This document shows positions 17,796 to 26,847 of a DNA stretch of 64,000 nt, piece by piece (position 1 is the first letter of the stretch; every line of letters begins with the position of its first letter). Source of the stretch: Sulfuriferula sp. AH1 (GTDB lineage Bacteria; Pseudomonadota; Gammaproteobacteria; Burkholderiales; Sulfuriferulaceae); assembly GCF_002162035.1 (NCBI RefSeq), contig NZ_CP021138.1:2046001-2110000 (forward strand), given 5' to 3'. The notes below the pieces were generated by a model that was given only the letters and a program-made list of their open reading frames with translations, was not told the origin of the DNA and did no database searches. Both the position numbers and the translations under genes were made by a program.

Positions 17796-18344
17796 ATGGA
17801 TATTGCACACATAGGTATCGTCTCCATCTCCGACCGCGCATCCACCGGCGTATATGAAGACAAAGGTATCCCAGCGTTACAAAGCTGGCTGCAAAATGCA
17901 TTGATCAATCAATGCGAATTTGAAACACGGCTGATACCTGACGAACAGCCTCTTATTGAAGAAACGCTAAAAGTCCTGGCGGATACCCACCGTTGCGACC
18001 TGATACTCACGACTGGCGGCACAGGCCCCGCACCCCGCGACGTCACACCGGAAGCCACCCTGGCCGTGGCCGACAAGGTCATGCCCGGATTCGGTGAAGC
18101 CATGCGTGCCGTGAGCCTGAAATACGTACCTACTGCCATTCTCTCTCGTCAGGTAGGTGTGGTGCGCGGCAACAGCCTGATTATCAACCTGCCAGGACAA
18201 CCCAAAGCGATCGCAGAAACCCTTGATGGTGTGTTTTCAGCCATACCTTATTGCATCGATTTGATAGGTGGCGCCTATCTGGAAACTCGTCCGGAAATAA
18301 TCCAGGTTTTCCGGCCCAAAAGTAGCAAAAAAGCAACAAATTGA
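17796..18344 (+). CDS. mog: Molybdopterin adenylyltransferase MogA
   Basis: 182 residues. Begins HIGIVSISDRASTGVYEDKG, the MogA form (MoaB lacks this exact pattern), with the MPT-binding TTGGTGPAPRDVTPEAT at about residues 70-86 and LPGQPKAIAETLDG near 135. It adenylylates molybdopterin before molybdenum insertion, in the cytoplasm. The presence of molybdenum-cofactor genes fits an organism with molybdoenzymes such as sulfite dehydrogenase or nitrate reductase, but none is in the window. Confidence 0.93.
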   Translation: MDIAHIGIVSISDRASTGVYEDKGIPALQSWLQNALINQCEFETRLIPDEQPLIEETLKVLADTHRCDLILTTGGTGPAPRDVTPEATLAVADKVMPGFGEAMRAVSLKYVPTAILSRQVGVVRGNSLIINLPGQPKAIAETLDGVFSAIPYCIDLIGGAYLETRPEIIQVFRPKSSKKATN

Positions 18345-18443
18345 TGAACAATTACTATCCCCTCCAATTTCAATGGTGGTATTCTCATTTTTCAATTTAT
18401 CATGCCAAATCCATTACGTGCGGTAGCGCACATAACCAGTGGA

Positions 18444-18457
18444 TTTATCATGATAAA
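18444..18457. promoter_or_regulatory. Perfect 14-bp palindrome upstream of the OmpA-type gene
   Basis: TTTATCATGATAAA is fully self-complementary and lies 60 bp before the start codon, near a possible -10 TATAGT (18477-18482). A smaller inverted repeat GTGCG-GTAG-CGCAC (18418-18431) lies just upstream. Either could be an operator; no regulator can be named. Confidence 0.35.
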
Positions 18458-18517
18458 GTCTTTATGTTGGCAGGCGTATAGTTGACAACGAATTTTTATA
18501 AACCAAAGGAGAATAAT

Positions 18518-19513
18518 ATGTCCCGTACCTTACGTAATCTGGTTGCAATTTCTTGCGCCATCATGGCTGGCCAGGCTGCCGCTGCAGACATGGATACCCG
18601 CCCTTACCTTGCTCCCAACGTTAATTATACTTTCACAGATAATGACTGGGGCGTAGATGACGCGATTGGTTTCGGCATTGCGCTGGGCAAACCGGTTTCC
18701 GAAAGCTTCAACCTAGAATTGAATGCCAACTACGCATCGCATAGCACCAACGTGACCGGCAGAACAGGCACACTGGACAACACCGGCCTGAGCGTCGATG
18801 CGTTATATTTCTTTAACCGCAATCCTGACTTCGCTCCTTACCTGGTTGCAGGTATCGGCGGTTTGAATAGCCGTGCTTCCAATGTAAATGAAACCAACTT
18901 CGCAGCCAACGCCGGTATCGGTTTCATGAAAATGTTTAACGGCGTCGGCTTCCGTTCCGATGTGCGTTATCGTTACACCGACAATGTCGGTTATACCCCG
19001 ACCATCAATCCGGGCGACTGGATAGTCAGCGCAGGTCTGGTCATTCCATTGGGCGCAGCACCTGTTGCACCAGAACCTGCCCCAGCACCGGCTCCGGAAC
19101 CTGTAGCAGCACCAGCTCCGGCACCGGAACCAGCTCCGGCTCCAGCTCCTGAAGTTGCGCGTCCGGAAGCTCACACCAAGATCATCCTGGAAGGTACCAA
19201 TTTCGATTTCAACAAAGCCACCTTGCGCCCTGCCGGCAAGGCAAAACTTGATGAAAACGTCAAAGCTCTCACTCAGTACCCGGATATCAATGTTGAGATT
19301 TCCGGTCATACCGACAGCATCGGTTCAGCCAAATACAATATGAAGCTGTCTGAAAAGCGTGCCATGACCGTGAAGAAATACATGGAGTCCAAAGGTATCG
19401 CGGCTGACCGCATGACCACCAAAGGTTATGGCGAGACCAAGCCTATCGCCAGCAACAAGACCAAAGCTGGCCGCGCAGAAAACCGTCGCGTAGAAATTGA
19501 AATCATGAACTAA
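18518..19513 (+). CDS. ompA: OmpA-family outer-membrane porin
   Basis: 331 residues from the ATG at 18518, with the strong ribosome site AAAGGAG; an in-frame TTG at 18482 is unlikely. A Sec signal peptide ends near QAAAA (residue 22). Residues about 23-175 form an eight-stranded OmpA-like barrel (aromatic-rich alternating strands). A Pro/Ala/Glu linker of roughly 30 residues (about 185-215) follows, then the OmpA C-terminal peptidoglycan-binding domain (about 222-331) with FDFNKATLRPAGKAKL, ISGHTDSIGSAKYN and LSEKRAMTVKKYM. It tethers the outer membrane to peptidoglycan. A strong terminator follows, so it is likely monocistronic. Confidence 0.95.
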   Translation: MSRTLRNLVAISCAIMAGQAAAADMDTRPYLAPNVNYTFTDNDWGVDDAIGFGIALGKPVSESFNLELNANYASHSTNVTGRTGTLDNTGLSVDALYFFNRNPDFAPYLVAGIGGLNSRASNVNETNFAANAGIGFMKMFNGVGFRSDVRYRYTDNVGYTPTINPGDWIVSAGLVIPLGAAPVAPEPAPAPAPEPVAAPAPAPEPAPAPAPEVARPEAHTKIILEGTNFDFNKATLRPAGKAKLDENVKALTQYPDINVEISGHTDSIGSAKYNMKLSEKRAMTVKKYMESKGIAADRMTTKGYGETKPIASNKTKAGRAENRRVEIEIMN

Positions 19514-19531
19514 GCAGCACCCGTACCAAAT

Positions 19532-19562
19532 AAAAAAGCCGCAGCTTACTGCGGCTTTTTTA
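19532..19562. terminator. Bidirectional intrinsic terminator
   Basis: AAAAAAGCCGCAG, loop CTTA, CTGCGGCTTTTTTA. The stem is GC-rich and flanked by A and T runs, so it can stop both ompA (plus) and hrpA (minus). Confidence 0.9.
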
Positions 19563-19578
19563 TTGTCTGAAAAAACAA

Positions 19579-22500
19579 CTATCCCTGCACCGACTCCCAC
19601 ATTTTCTGCAGGCGCTTGACTGAGACTGGCTGCGGCGTTTTCAGGCTTTGCGCGAACAGCGAAATGCGCAGTTCTTCCAGCTGCCAGCGAAACTCCTGCA
19701 GTTGCGGATCGTCCACACCTGCCTTGCGATGTTTCAGCTCACGCGCCTGCCATTGCGCGGTCAATGCAGCCAGCGTCGCCGTATGCTGCTGATCCTGCGC
19801 CAACCGGTCCGGCAACTTGTCCAGACGCTGCTGCACGCCTTGCAGATAACGCGGCAGATGCTGCAGGCGCAACCACGGCGTCGTCGTGACAAACCCAGGA
19901 TAAACCAGCTGATGCAATTGCCCTGCCACGTCTTTGGTTACATGCGGCCATGGCGTTTTGAGCCTGGGCGCCAACTGTTGATACAGCGTCAGCACCTGCG
20001 CGATGATACGCGTCAACGCATCGGCAACCGGTTTGATACGCGCCCGCGCCCTGACGAGTTGCGCATCGAATTGGGCAGCGGTACGCGGCAACGGATCATC
20101 ACCCAGGCACGCTCGTTCGGCGATGGCAGCAAGCAGGGCTTCGCGCAGATCGTCGGCATCGCCGAACTGCCGATAGGCCAATGCCAGCCGCGTAAAATCG
20201 GGGATGTTCTTTTCCAGATACCTGAACTGTTCGATCAGATGCAACCGGCACAGCCGCACCACCCCGTGCCGGTGGGCGCGTTCCGCCGCGGCAGGTGTAT
20301 CCAGCAGGCGCAAAGCCACGCTGTCCTGCTCGTCGATAATCGCAGGATAACCGGTGACGGACTGACCGGCGCGGGTAAACGGCAACGATTCCGGCACATC
20401 GCCGAAATCCCAGCGCTTGAATCCAGTTTGCTCAAAGGTGTTATCCGGCGCACTGAAGGTCAGCTGCGCCGCTTCGCCCAGTTGCTGGCGCAAAGCCTGC
20501 AAATCCCGGCCCATCGCCAGTTCCTGTCCACGCTCATCGACTACACGGAAATTCATCTGCAAATGCAGCGGCGGTGCATCATGCCAGTCACTGGCCGCAA
20601 TTTTCAGACCGCTGCGTTTCGCCAGCCAGGCGGCCAGCGCTTCGGTCAATGCCGAGTTCGCAGTCAGTGCCGACATGGCGGCAGTGACCGTATCCGGCAC
20701 CGGCACGAACACACGGCGCAAATGCTTGGGCAGCGCCTTCACATACCAGCCCAGCTTTTCCCGCAGCATACCCGGCACCAGCCAGTCGAAACGCCATGCA
20801 GGCAAGGCGTTCAGCAATGCCAGCGGCACCGTTACCGTCACCCCGTCCAGCACATGCCCCGGCTCGAAACGGTATTGCAGCGGCAGGCTCAGACCGTCCC
20901 ACTGCAGGGTCTGCGGAAACCAGTCTTCGGTAATGCTACCGGCGTCATGCCGCATCACATCGTCACGGCTTAAATACAGCAGGCGCGGGTTTGCCCGCTC
21001 CGCCTCGCGCCTCCAGCGCTCGAAACCGCTGCCGTTGACGATATCCGCCGGTATGCGCGCATCGAAGAACGCGAACAGCCGTTCTTCGTCCACCAGCACA
21101 TCCTGGCGCCGCGCCTTGTGCTCCAGCGCACTGACTTCGTTGAGCAATTGCTGGTTATGCGCGGAAAATGCCGCACGGGTGTCGAATTCGCCCGCCACCA
21201 GTGCGGAACGAATGAAAATACGGCGGCTCTCGACCGGATCGATGGCGCCGTAATGCACGCTGCGGCGCGGAATAATAATCAGGCCGAACAGTTGCACTTG
21301 CTCAAAGGCGCTTACCTGCGCAGTTTTCTTCTGCCAGTGCGGGTCGAAATAATTGCGTTTCAGCAGGTGCGCGGCGATGCTTTCCAGCCATTCCGGCTCT
21401 ATTTTTGCCGCCGTGCGCGCATACAGTCGCGTGGTCTCGATCAGCTCGGCCGCCATTACCCATTTCGGCGGCTTCTTCGCCAGTGCCGAACCAGGGTGCA
21501 CAAAAAACCTGATGCCGCGGGCACCCTGGAAACCCCCTTCGTCCATTTTCACGCCGATATTGCCGAGAAAGCCGGTCAGCAGGGCCTTATGAATGGCTTC
21601 GTAATTGGCCGGCCCGGCATTCTCGGCCAGACCGAGTTCGGATGCGGTGGCCGCCAGTTGCCCATGCACCTCGCGCCACTCCCTTAAGCGGGTAGGATTG
21701 AGAAAATGCTCGCGGCAGGTTTCCTGCAACTTGCGGTTGGATTTTTTATGCCGAAGCGCTTCGTCATAGAATTCCCATAATTTAAGCAGGCCGGCGAAAT
21801 CGGAAGTCTCGTCGGCAAACGCGCGATGGCGGTCATCCGCTGCACCTGCCTGCGCTGCCGGACGCTCGCGCGGATCCTGCACCGACAACGCCGCGCACAG
21901 GATCAATGCCTCGCGCAAACAGCCGTACTGCTGCGCCGCCAGCAACACCCGCCCGATTTTCGGATCCAGCGGCAAGCGCGCCAGCTGCTTGCCTATTGCC
22001 GTCAAACGCCGGGTGGCATCTATCGCGTTCAACTCTTCCAGCAATTGATAGCCGTCCGCAATCAGGCGAGGCGCTGGCGCATCCAGAAACGGGAAATCGG
22101 CAGGCTGCCCCAGCCGCAGTGCCGACATGCGCAAGATCACGCCGGCCAGCGAGGTGCGCAGAATTTCCGGATCGGTATATTCCGGACGTGCCGCATATTC
22201 CTGTTCGGCATACAAACGGATGCATACGCCGGCCGCGACCCGGCCGCAGCGGCCGGAACGCTGATTGGCGGAAGCCTGCGACACCGGCTCGGTGAACAGC
22301 TGATCGACCTTGTTGCGTGCCGAGTAACGCAATATCCGCGCATAACCGGGGTCGATGACATAGCGTATCCCCGGCACGGTCAGCGAAGTTTCCGCGACGT
22401 TGGTCGCCAGCACGATACGGCGGGCGTTGGTCGGCTGAAAAATGCGTTCCTGCTCCTTGACCGACAGCCGCGCAAACAGCGGCAGTATCTCGGTATGCGG

Positions 22501-23307
22501 CGGATGGTGTTTGCGCAAGGCTTCGGCGGTATCGCGAATTTCGCGCTCTCCAGGCAGGAATACCAGAATATCGCCCTCGCCCAGCCGCACCAGTTCATCC
22601 GTTGCGTCCAGTATCGCTTGCGTGATCCGCTCCTCATCGGTTTCGCGAGCTTTCCGCCCCTCCTCGGCCCGCTCGGGTGCGAGGACAGGACGATAACGGA
22701 TTTCCACCGGGTAAGTCCGTCCCGACACTTCGATGACCGGCGCCTGATTGAAATGCCTGGAGAAACGCTCGGCGTCAATGGTCGCGGAGGTAATGATGAT
22801 TTTCAGTTCGGGCCTGCGCACCATGAGCTGGCGCAGATAACCCAGCAGAAAATCGATATTCAGACTGCGCTCATGCGCCTCGTCAATGATGATGGTGTCG
22901 TATTCGCGCAAATCGCGGTTGCCGGTGGTTTCCGCCAGCAGCATGCCGTCGGTGAGCACCTTGATCACACTGTCGGCGCGCACCTGATCGCTGAAACGCA
23001 CCTTGTAGCCGACGCCTTCGCCCACCCGCGTGCCCAGCTCCTGCGCCACGCGCGACGCCACAGTGCGCGCTGCGATACGCCGCGGCTGAGTACAGGCTAT
23101 GCGCCCAAGCTGACCGCGCCCGGCTTGCAGACAGATTTTCGGCAGCTGCGTGGTTTTGCCGGAACCGGTCGCACCGCAGACGATGACAGCCTGATGCTGC
23201 CGTATGGCTGCGATGATTTCCTGATGTCGTGCTGATACGGGTAGAGCTTCGGGGTAGTTGATTACGGAAGGTTGCCAGTAACGCGGCGGAGTAGTGGTTT
23301 CTGTCAT
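19579..23307 (-). CDS. hrpA: ATP-dependent RNA helicase HrpA (DEAH box)
   Basis: 1242 residues, close to the usual ~1300. Walker A GATGSGKTT is at residues 45-53, the DEAH box at 142-145 and SATID near 172, followed by the helicase C domain (NVAETSLTVPGI and QRSGRCGRV), the HA2/ratchet region, an OB-fold and the long HrpA-specific C-terminal domain (DUF3418). It unwinds RNA and rescues stalled ribosomes in characterised bacteria. Its start overlaps the CbiM-like gene by four bases, so it ends a long minus-strand transcription unit. Confidence 0.97.
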   Translation of the reverse strand: MTETTTPPRYWQPSVINYPEALPVSARHQEIIAAIRQHQAVIVCGATGSGKTTQLPKICLQAGRGQLGRIACTQPRRIAARTVASRVAQELGTRVGEGVGYKVRFSDQVRADSVIKVLTDGMLLAETTGNRDLREYDTIIIDEAHERSLNIDFLLGYLRQLMVRRPELKIIITSATIDAERFSRHFNQAPVIEVSGRTYPVEIRYRPVLAPERAEEGRKARETDEERITQAILDATDELVRLGEGDILVFLPGEREIRDTAEALRKHHPPHTEILPLFARLSVKEQERIFQPTNARRIVLATNVAETSLTVPGIRYVIDPGYARILRYSARNKVDQLFTEPVSQASANQRSGRCGRVAAGVCIRLYAEQEYAARPEYTDPEILRTSLAGVILRMSALRLGQPADFPFLDAPAPRLIADGYQLLEELNAIDATRRLTAIGKQLARLPLDPKIGRVLLAAQQYGCLREALILCAALSVQDPRERPAAQAGAADDRHRAFADETSDFAGLLKLWEFYDEALRHKKSNRKLQETCREHFLNPTRLREWREVHGQLAATASELGLAENAGPANYEAIHKALLTGFLGNIGVKMDEGGFQGARGIRFFVHPGSALAKKPPKWVMAAELIETTRLYARTAAKIEPEWLESIAAHLLKRNYFDPHWQKKTAQVSAFEQVQLFGLIIIPRRSVHYGAIDPVESRRIFIRSALVAGEFDTRAAFSAHNQQLLNEVSALEHKARRQDVLVDEERLFAFFDARIPADIVNGSGFERWRREAERANPRLLYLSRDDVMRHDAGSITEDWFPQTLQWDGLSLPLQYRFEPGHVLDGVTVTVPLALLNALPAWRFDWLVPGMLREKLGWYVKALPKHLRRVFVPVPDTVTAAMSALTANSALTEALAAWLAKRSGLKIAASDWHDAPPLHLQMNFRVVDERGQELAMGRDLQALRQQLGEAAQLTFSAPDNTFEQTGFKRWDFGDVPESLPFTRAGQSVTGYPAIIDEQDSVALRLLDTPAAAERAHRHGVVRLCRLHLIEQFRYLEKNIPDFTRLALAYRQFGDADDLREALLAAIAERACLGDDPLPRTAAQFDAQLVRARARIKPVADALTRIIAQVLTLYQQLAPRLKTPWPHVTKDVAGQLHQLVYPGFVTTTPWLRLQHLPRYLQGVQQRLDKLPDRLAQDQQHTATLAALTAQWQARELKHRKAGVDDPQLQEFRWQLEELRISLFAQSLKTPQPVSVKRLQKMWESVQG

Positions 23308-23963
23308 TTATTATTTACATAATGTTTATCGTCAAACGTCGCCACCCATTGCGGGCGATATACCACCAGTACCGTCATCAGCATGCCGGTGGTCACCGCT
23401 TCCGACCACGCCATCAGCAGGAAATAAGGCAGGTAGGTATGCGCCAAATCGGTAAATGCATAAGCGCCGATTTCCGTCAGCGCCAGTGTCGCCGCTACGC
23501 CCGTCAGTCCGACAGCCAGAGCGGCCCCCACGAAAGCATTGATAAAGATATAAATGAACAGGTGATTAGGCAGGTAACGATCCGCAAAGCGGTATATCCA
23601 CCAGCTCACCGTGACCGGCACGACCCCCATCAACAACGCATTGAGCGCAAAAGCGTGCCATCCGCCATCCCAGGCAGTGGTCAGCAATAACACCAGCATC
23701 AGCCCCAGCAATGCAAACCAGGGGCCGAATAGCAGCGTCAGCAGCGTCGCCCCCAGGATATGCAGATTCAAGCCGGGGCGTATGCCCGCCTTGATCTGCC
23801 AGAAACCCAGCACCAGTACACAAGCGCCCAGCATCAGATTCAAGATGCCGGGTTTGCGCAACACCAGCCAGGGCGTCGAACGTAACGTCCATGCCAGCAT
23901 CAGCGCAAATACCAGCCAAAGCCAGTCCAGCGTTGATGGTAACAAACTGTCCGTAAGATTCAC
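23304..23963 (-). CDS. CbiM-like energy-coupling-factor permease
   Basis: 219 residues, about six or seven membrane segments. The central GLNLHILGATLLTLLFGPW matches the CbiM-type metal-transporter pattern, although the usual N-terminal HIPDG metal-binding motif of CbiM/NikM is not present. The start codon read is GTG at 23963. No EcfT, ATPase or CbiN partner is nearby, and the neighbours are a TauE/SafE transporter, DUF190 and CrcB. It is likely an inner-membrane protein of unknown substrate; a cobalt or nickel role is unproven without the metal-binding N-terminus. Confidence 0.75.
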   Translation of the reverse strand: MNLTDSLLPSTLDWLWLVFALMLAWTLRSTPWLVLRKPGILNLMLGACVLVLGFWQIKAGIRPGLNLHILGATLLTLLFGPWFALLGLMLVLLLTTAWDGGWHAFALNALLMGVVPVTVSWWIYRFADRYLPNHLFIYIFINAFVGAALAVGLTGVAATLALTEIGAYAFTDLAHTYLPYFLLMAWSEAVTTGMLMTVLVVYRPQWVATFDDKHYVNNK

Positions 23964-23970
23964 AATATGC

Positions 23971-24729
23971 TTACCCCCATATTAATTTCAGACCAATCAG
24001 GATCGTCACGATTTCAAATGAGCGCTTGATCCATAAATTGCCTTTCCTGATGGCGATATGGCTACCCAGGTAACCGCCGAGTATCGAACCGGCAAGCAAT
24101 GCAGGCATCCAGCCCCAGGCAATATGCCCGAGATAACCCAGCACCAGCGCCCCGGTGCCATTCCATAGCAGGCCGCAGAGCACTAAAGTATAAGCGACCG
24201 CACGCTGGTAATCGAGTCCGAAATAGCGGATCAGCCAGATGGTCAGAAACAATCCCGTACCCGAGGTCACCGAACCGTTCAGAAACCCGACCACGAACAG
24301 CCCGAGCATACCGAGCAGCAAAGCGGAGCCGGATTGATGACGAGGCGCGTATTCCATGCCGAGTTTGGGTTTGAATACCGAATAAACGCCCAGACCGAGG
24401 GTCAGCACACCCAGCAGCAGCATGGCTATCCTGGGAGGAATAACGAGAATCACGCTCGCCCCCAACACCACGCCCGGTAAACCCGCACCCAGAATAATCA
24501 GCGACAAACGGCGTTCGAGCTGGTTATTCTTCAGATGGCGCATCGTTGCGCCGAGGCCCAGCGCGACACTGGCGACTTTATGCGTTGCCAGCGCCACTGC
24601 GAATGGCAGCCCCAGAAAAATCAGTATCGGAAACTGTATCAGTCCCGCGCCGCCACCGGATAAAGCCGAGAACCAGTTCGCTGCAAACGATGCCGCAAAC
24701 AACACTAACTGATCAGCAAAACCGGTCAT
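23971..24729 (-). CDS. TauE/SafE family anion exporter
   Basis: 252 residues, about eight membrane segments. The opening FAANWFSALSGGGAGLIQFP is the family signature, and the second half repeats the topology with NGSVTSGTGLFLTIWLIRYF. The family exports sulfite, sulfoacetate or related anions; in a sulfur oxidiser, sulfite export or sulfur-compound movement is a plausible role. It lies 10 bp after DUF190 and 7 bp before the CbiM-like gene. Confidence 0.88.
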   Translation of the reverse strand: MTGFADQLVLFAASFAANWFSALSGGGAGLIQFPILIFLGLPFAVALATHKVASVALGLGATMRHLKNNQLERRLSLIILGAGLPGVVLGASVILVIPPRIAMLLLGVLTLGLGVYSVFKPKLGMEYAPRHQSGSALLLGMLGLFVVGFLNGSVTSGTGLFLTIWLIRYFGLDYQRAVAYTLVLCGLLWNGTGALVLGYLGHIAWGWMPALLAGSILGGYLGSHIAIRKGNLWIKRSFEIVTILIGLKLIWG

Positions 24730-24739
24730 CAGGTTCCCA

Positions 24740-25054
24740 TCAACGACCGGTAATGCCCGCAGTCACTGGTGTCAGAGTATAGAACAACTGCAATGTCTGG
24801 TCGGCACATAAAGCCAGTACGGCATCAACCTGCGCCTGGGTCAGCACCAGCTCGACAATCACCGGCAATTCGCCGCCCAGCTCGAAAAAGGTATCCTCAT
24901 GCAAACCGTGCCGCCCGAAACCGGCACTGGCACGCAATACCGTACCACCTGCGACACCCAATTGACGGGCGCTATCCAGCAGCCAGTCAGGCAGCAGATG
25001 TCCATGATGCTGCTGTCCCTCACGAGCATATAAACGCAAACAGATTTGCTGCAT
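24740..25054 (-). CDS. DUF190 family protein
   Basis: 104 residues from the ATG at 25054; a longer ORF upstream is only the crcB antisense frame. It starts QQICLRLYAREGQQHHGHLL and has the family core VLRASAGFGRHG followed by LPVIVELV. DUF190 proteins are small ferredoxin-like or PII-like folds that often sit next to crcB/fluC. This one lies 2 bp after crcB, so a shared function with fluoride export is suggested by position only. Confidence 0.9.
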   Translation of the reverse strand: MQQICLRLYAREGQQHHGHLLPDWLLDSARQLGVAGGTVLRASAGFGRHGLHEDTFFELGGELPVIVELVLTQAQVDAVLALCADQTLQLFYTLTPVTAGITGR

Positions 25055-25056
25055 GA

Positions 25057-25440
25057 TTAACCCCTCAACATTTTGTAAGTCCATACACCCAGCGCAGTCA
25101 TCGCTACCGAACCGGCCAGATGCAGACTCACCGACAGCGCACCCCAACCCAATTGCTGCCGGGACAACAAGGTAAACACTTCGGCCGAAAAAGTCGAGAA
25201 TGTAGTCAATCCACCCATAAAACCGGTGATGATCAACAGCCGCCATTCCGGCGACAGTCCCGGCTGCTGCGCAAAAAAAGCAATGGCAAGGCCGATCAGA
25301 TAACCGCCGAGCAGATTTGCGGCCAGGGTTCCCATGGGCAGCGTCGGAAATACCGGGTTCAACCACAGCCCCAGCCCCCAGCGCAGCCATGCACCAAGCG
25401 CCGCACCTATACCTATGGCAATAAAAGCTGAAATACCCAT
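25057..25440 (-). CDS. crcB: Fluoride channel CrcB/FluC
   Basis: 127 residues with four membrane segments. The family blocks [15 protein letters not shown] and [15 protein letters not shown] are present, as is the fluoride-path motif [13 protein letters not shown]. It exports fluoride as a dual-topology dimer. The ATG at 25440 overlaps the previous stop (TGATG); a GTG at 25443 is also in frame. No fluoride riboswitch is seen, as the gene is internal to an operon. Confidence 0.95.
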   Translation of the reverse strand: MGISAFIAIGIGAALGAWLRWGLGLWLNPVFPTLPMGTLAANLLGGYLIGLAIAFFAQQPGLSPEWRLLIITGFMGGLTTFSTFSAEVFTLLSRQQLGWGALSVSLHLAGSVAMTALGVWTYKMLRG

Positions 25441-25844
25441 CACATTTTACAAATCGGATCGTTGTTGGGATGTAACGCGCTGGATGCTAGGTTAGCAAAC
25501 AGGGCATCGATTTCCTCCAGACTGAAATGCGTCATCAGGCGATTGGCGATATCCGGCGAGACAGCTACCGTCGTGGTCCGGCCATCGGGCAAAGTCACAC
25601 GGAAGCCGGCGACATGTTTTTCCAGCCCGCCCGCTTCCTCCTCAGTGAGCCGCATCTGCTCGTCCTGCAGGGAGTCATAAGTCGCTTCCAGTTCATGCAT
25701 CAGCGCATCTGTGAGCTGGTTTTCCGGCACCGCAACCACCCAGCCGAAATGGTCATCCCGGACTGTACTGGCAAGTTGCAGGCTCTTCAGATACGCGACG
25801 AAGCGATCACGGATACCTGCATCAAAGAAAATAAAATCCAGCAT
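25440..25844 (-). CDS. Conserved-looking protein of unknown function
   Basis: 134 residues with no motif I recognise. It is acidic, starts [19 protein letters not shown], has a central helix rich in Glu ([20 protein letters not shown]) and ends with a His/Asn/Pro/Asp tail and a single Cys. It lies 3 bp after rluB and overlaps crcB, and it is bordered by real genes in the same frame style, so it is likely expressed. No signal peptide or membrane segment is visible. Function unknown. Confidence 0.75.
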   Translation of the reverse strand: MLDFIFFDAGIRDRFVAYLKSLQLASTVRDDHFGWVVAVPENQLTDALMHELEATYDSLQDEQMRLTEEEAGGLEKHVAGFRVTLPDGRTTTVAVSPDIANRLMTHFSLEEIDALFANLASSALHPNNDPICKM

Positions 25845-25847
25845 GAT

Positions 25848-26801
25848 TTATCGCTTCTTATCCTGCGGACGGTTTTGCGGCAGCTGCTCCGGTACCGGCA
25901 AACCCACCCATTTCAATATCGCTGCGACCTGGGAGGATTCCAGCTCCAGCATTTGTCCGCGCTTCACTCGCGGCGGCAGATTCACCATGCCGAAACGCAC
26001 CCGGATCAGCCGGCTCACCATCATGCCCATTTTTTCGAACATACGCCGTACTTCGCGGTTACGGCCTTCCTTGATGATCACCTGATACCAGCGATTCGAG
26101 CCTTCGCCGCCCATCTCGGCAATGCGTTCAAAATACGCCATGCCGTCTTCCAGTTCGATGCCGGCAGTCATGCTCTTCATCTGCTCCTGACTTAACTCGC
26201 CCATGATGCGCACGGTGTATTCGCGTTCCACTTCAAAGCTTGGATGCATCAGACGGTTGGCGAGTTCGCCACTGGTAGTAAAAATCAGCAATCCCTCGGT
26301 ATTGAAATCCAGCCGGCCTATCGCCACCCACTTGCCGTTACGTACCCGGGGCAACGCATCGAACACGGTTTTACGCGCTTTGGGATCGTCGCGGCTGACT
26401 ATTTCGCCTTCCTGCTTGTGGTAAATCAGCACACGTGGCAGTTCGACGTCAAAACCCAGTTTCACCGGGCGCTTATCCACCAGCACCCTGTCACCCGGCG
26501 AGACGCGCTCGCCCAAAGCGGCTGTAATCCCGTTGACCGACACACGCCCTGCAGTAATCCAGGTTTCCATCTCGCGTCGCGAACCCAGGCCGGCAGCGGC
26601 CAGCATTTTCTGCAGCTTTTGTGCGCCGGCGTGTGTTTCGTTTGCTTCCGGCGCAGCCGCAGGCGCTTCAGCTGCATGACGGCGCGGCGCTTCTGCCTTC
26701 TGTCTGCGCTCACCCAACGGCGCCTTTATATCTTTGGAAAATTTCGGCTCGGCGAGGGTGGCAGCAGGTTTACGCGAACGGCGTATAGGAGAAGCGGGCA
26801 T
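25848..26801 (-). CDS. rluB: 23S rRNA pseudouridine(2605) synthase RluB
   Basis: 317 residues. An N-terminal basic and Ala-rich tail (about 1-60) precedes an S4 RNA-binding domain (KMLAAAGLGSRREMETWI) and the pseudouridine synthase domain with catalytic Asp in GRLDFNTEGLLIFT and the RsuA/RluB signature EGRNREVRRMFEKMG. It modifies U2605 of 23S rRNA. RluE or RluF are alternatives within the family, but the S4 domain and scpB neighbour favour RluB. It follows scpB by 46 bp in the same direction. Confidence 0.93.
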   Translation of the reverse strand: MPASPIRRSRKPAATLAEPKFSKDIKAPLGERRQKAEAPRRHAAEAPAAAPEANETHAGAQKLQKMLAAAGLGSRREMETWITAGRVSVNGITAALGERVSPGDRVLVDKRPVKLGFDVELPRVLIYHKQEGEIVSRDDPKARKTVFDALPRVRNGKWVAIGRLDFNTEGLLIFTTSGELANRLMHPSFEVEREYTVRIMGELSQEQMKSMTAGIELEDGMAYFERIAEMGGEGSNRWYQVIIKEGRNREVRRMFEKMGMMVSRLIRVRFGMVNLPPRVKRGQMLELESSQVAAILKWVGLPVPEQLPQNRPQDKKR

Positions 26802-26847
26802 AATCTATCCAGGTTATTGCATATAATTCATGATTATACTGCAAAAG

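Noticed and set aside
18482-18487. TTGACA as a -35 box for ompA
   Set aside because: It lies only 31 bp before the start codon and overlaps the ribosome site region, with no -10 at 16-18 bp.
19648-20973. Long plus-strand ORFs (441 and, at 21826-23235, 469 residues) opposite hrpA
   Set aside because: They are shadows of hrpA codon bias: composition is His/Arg/Gln-rich, there is no family match and no ribosome site.
25441-25500. Fluoride riboswitch upstream of crcB
   Set aside because: crcB is embedded in coding sequence with an overlapping upstream gene; no pseudoknot sequence is seen.
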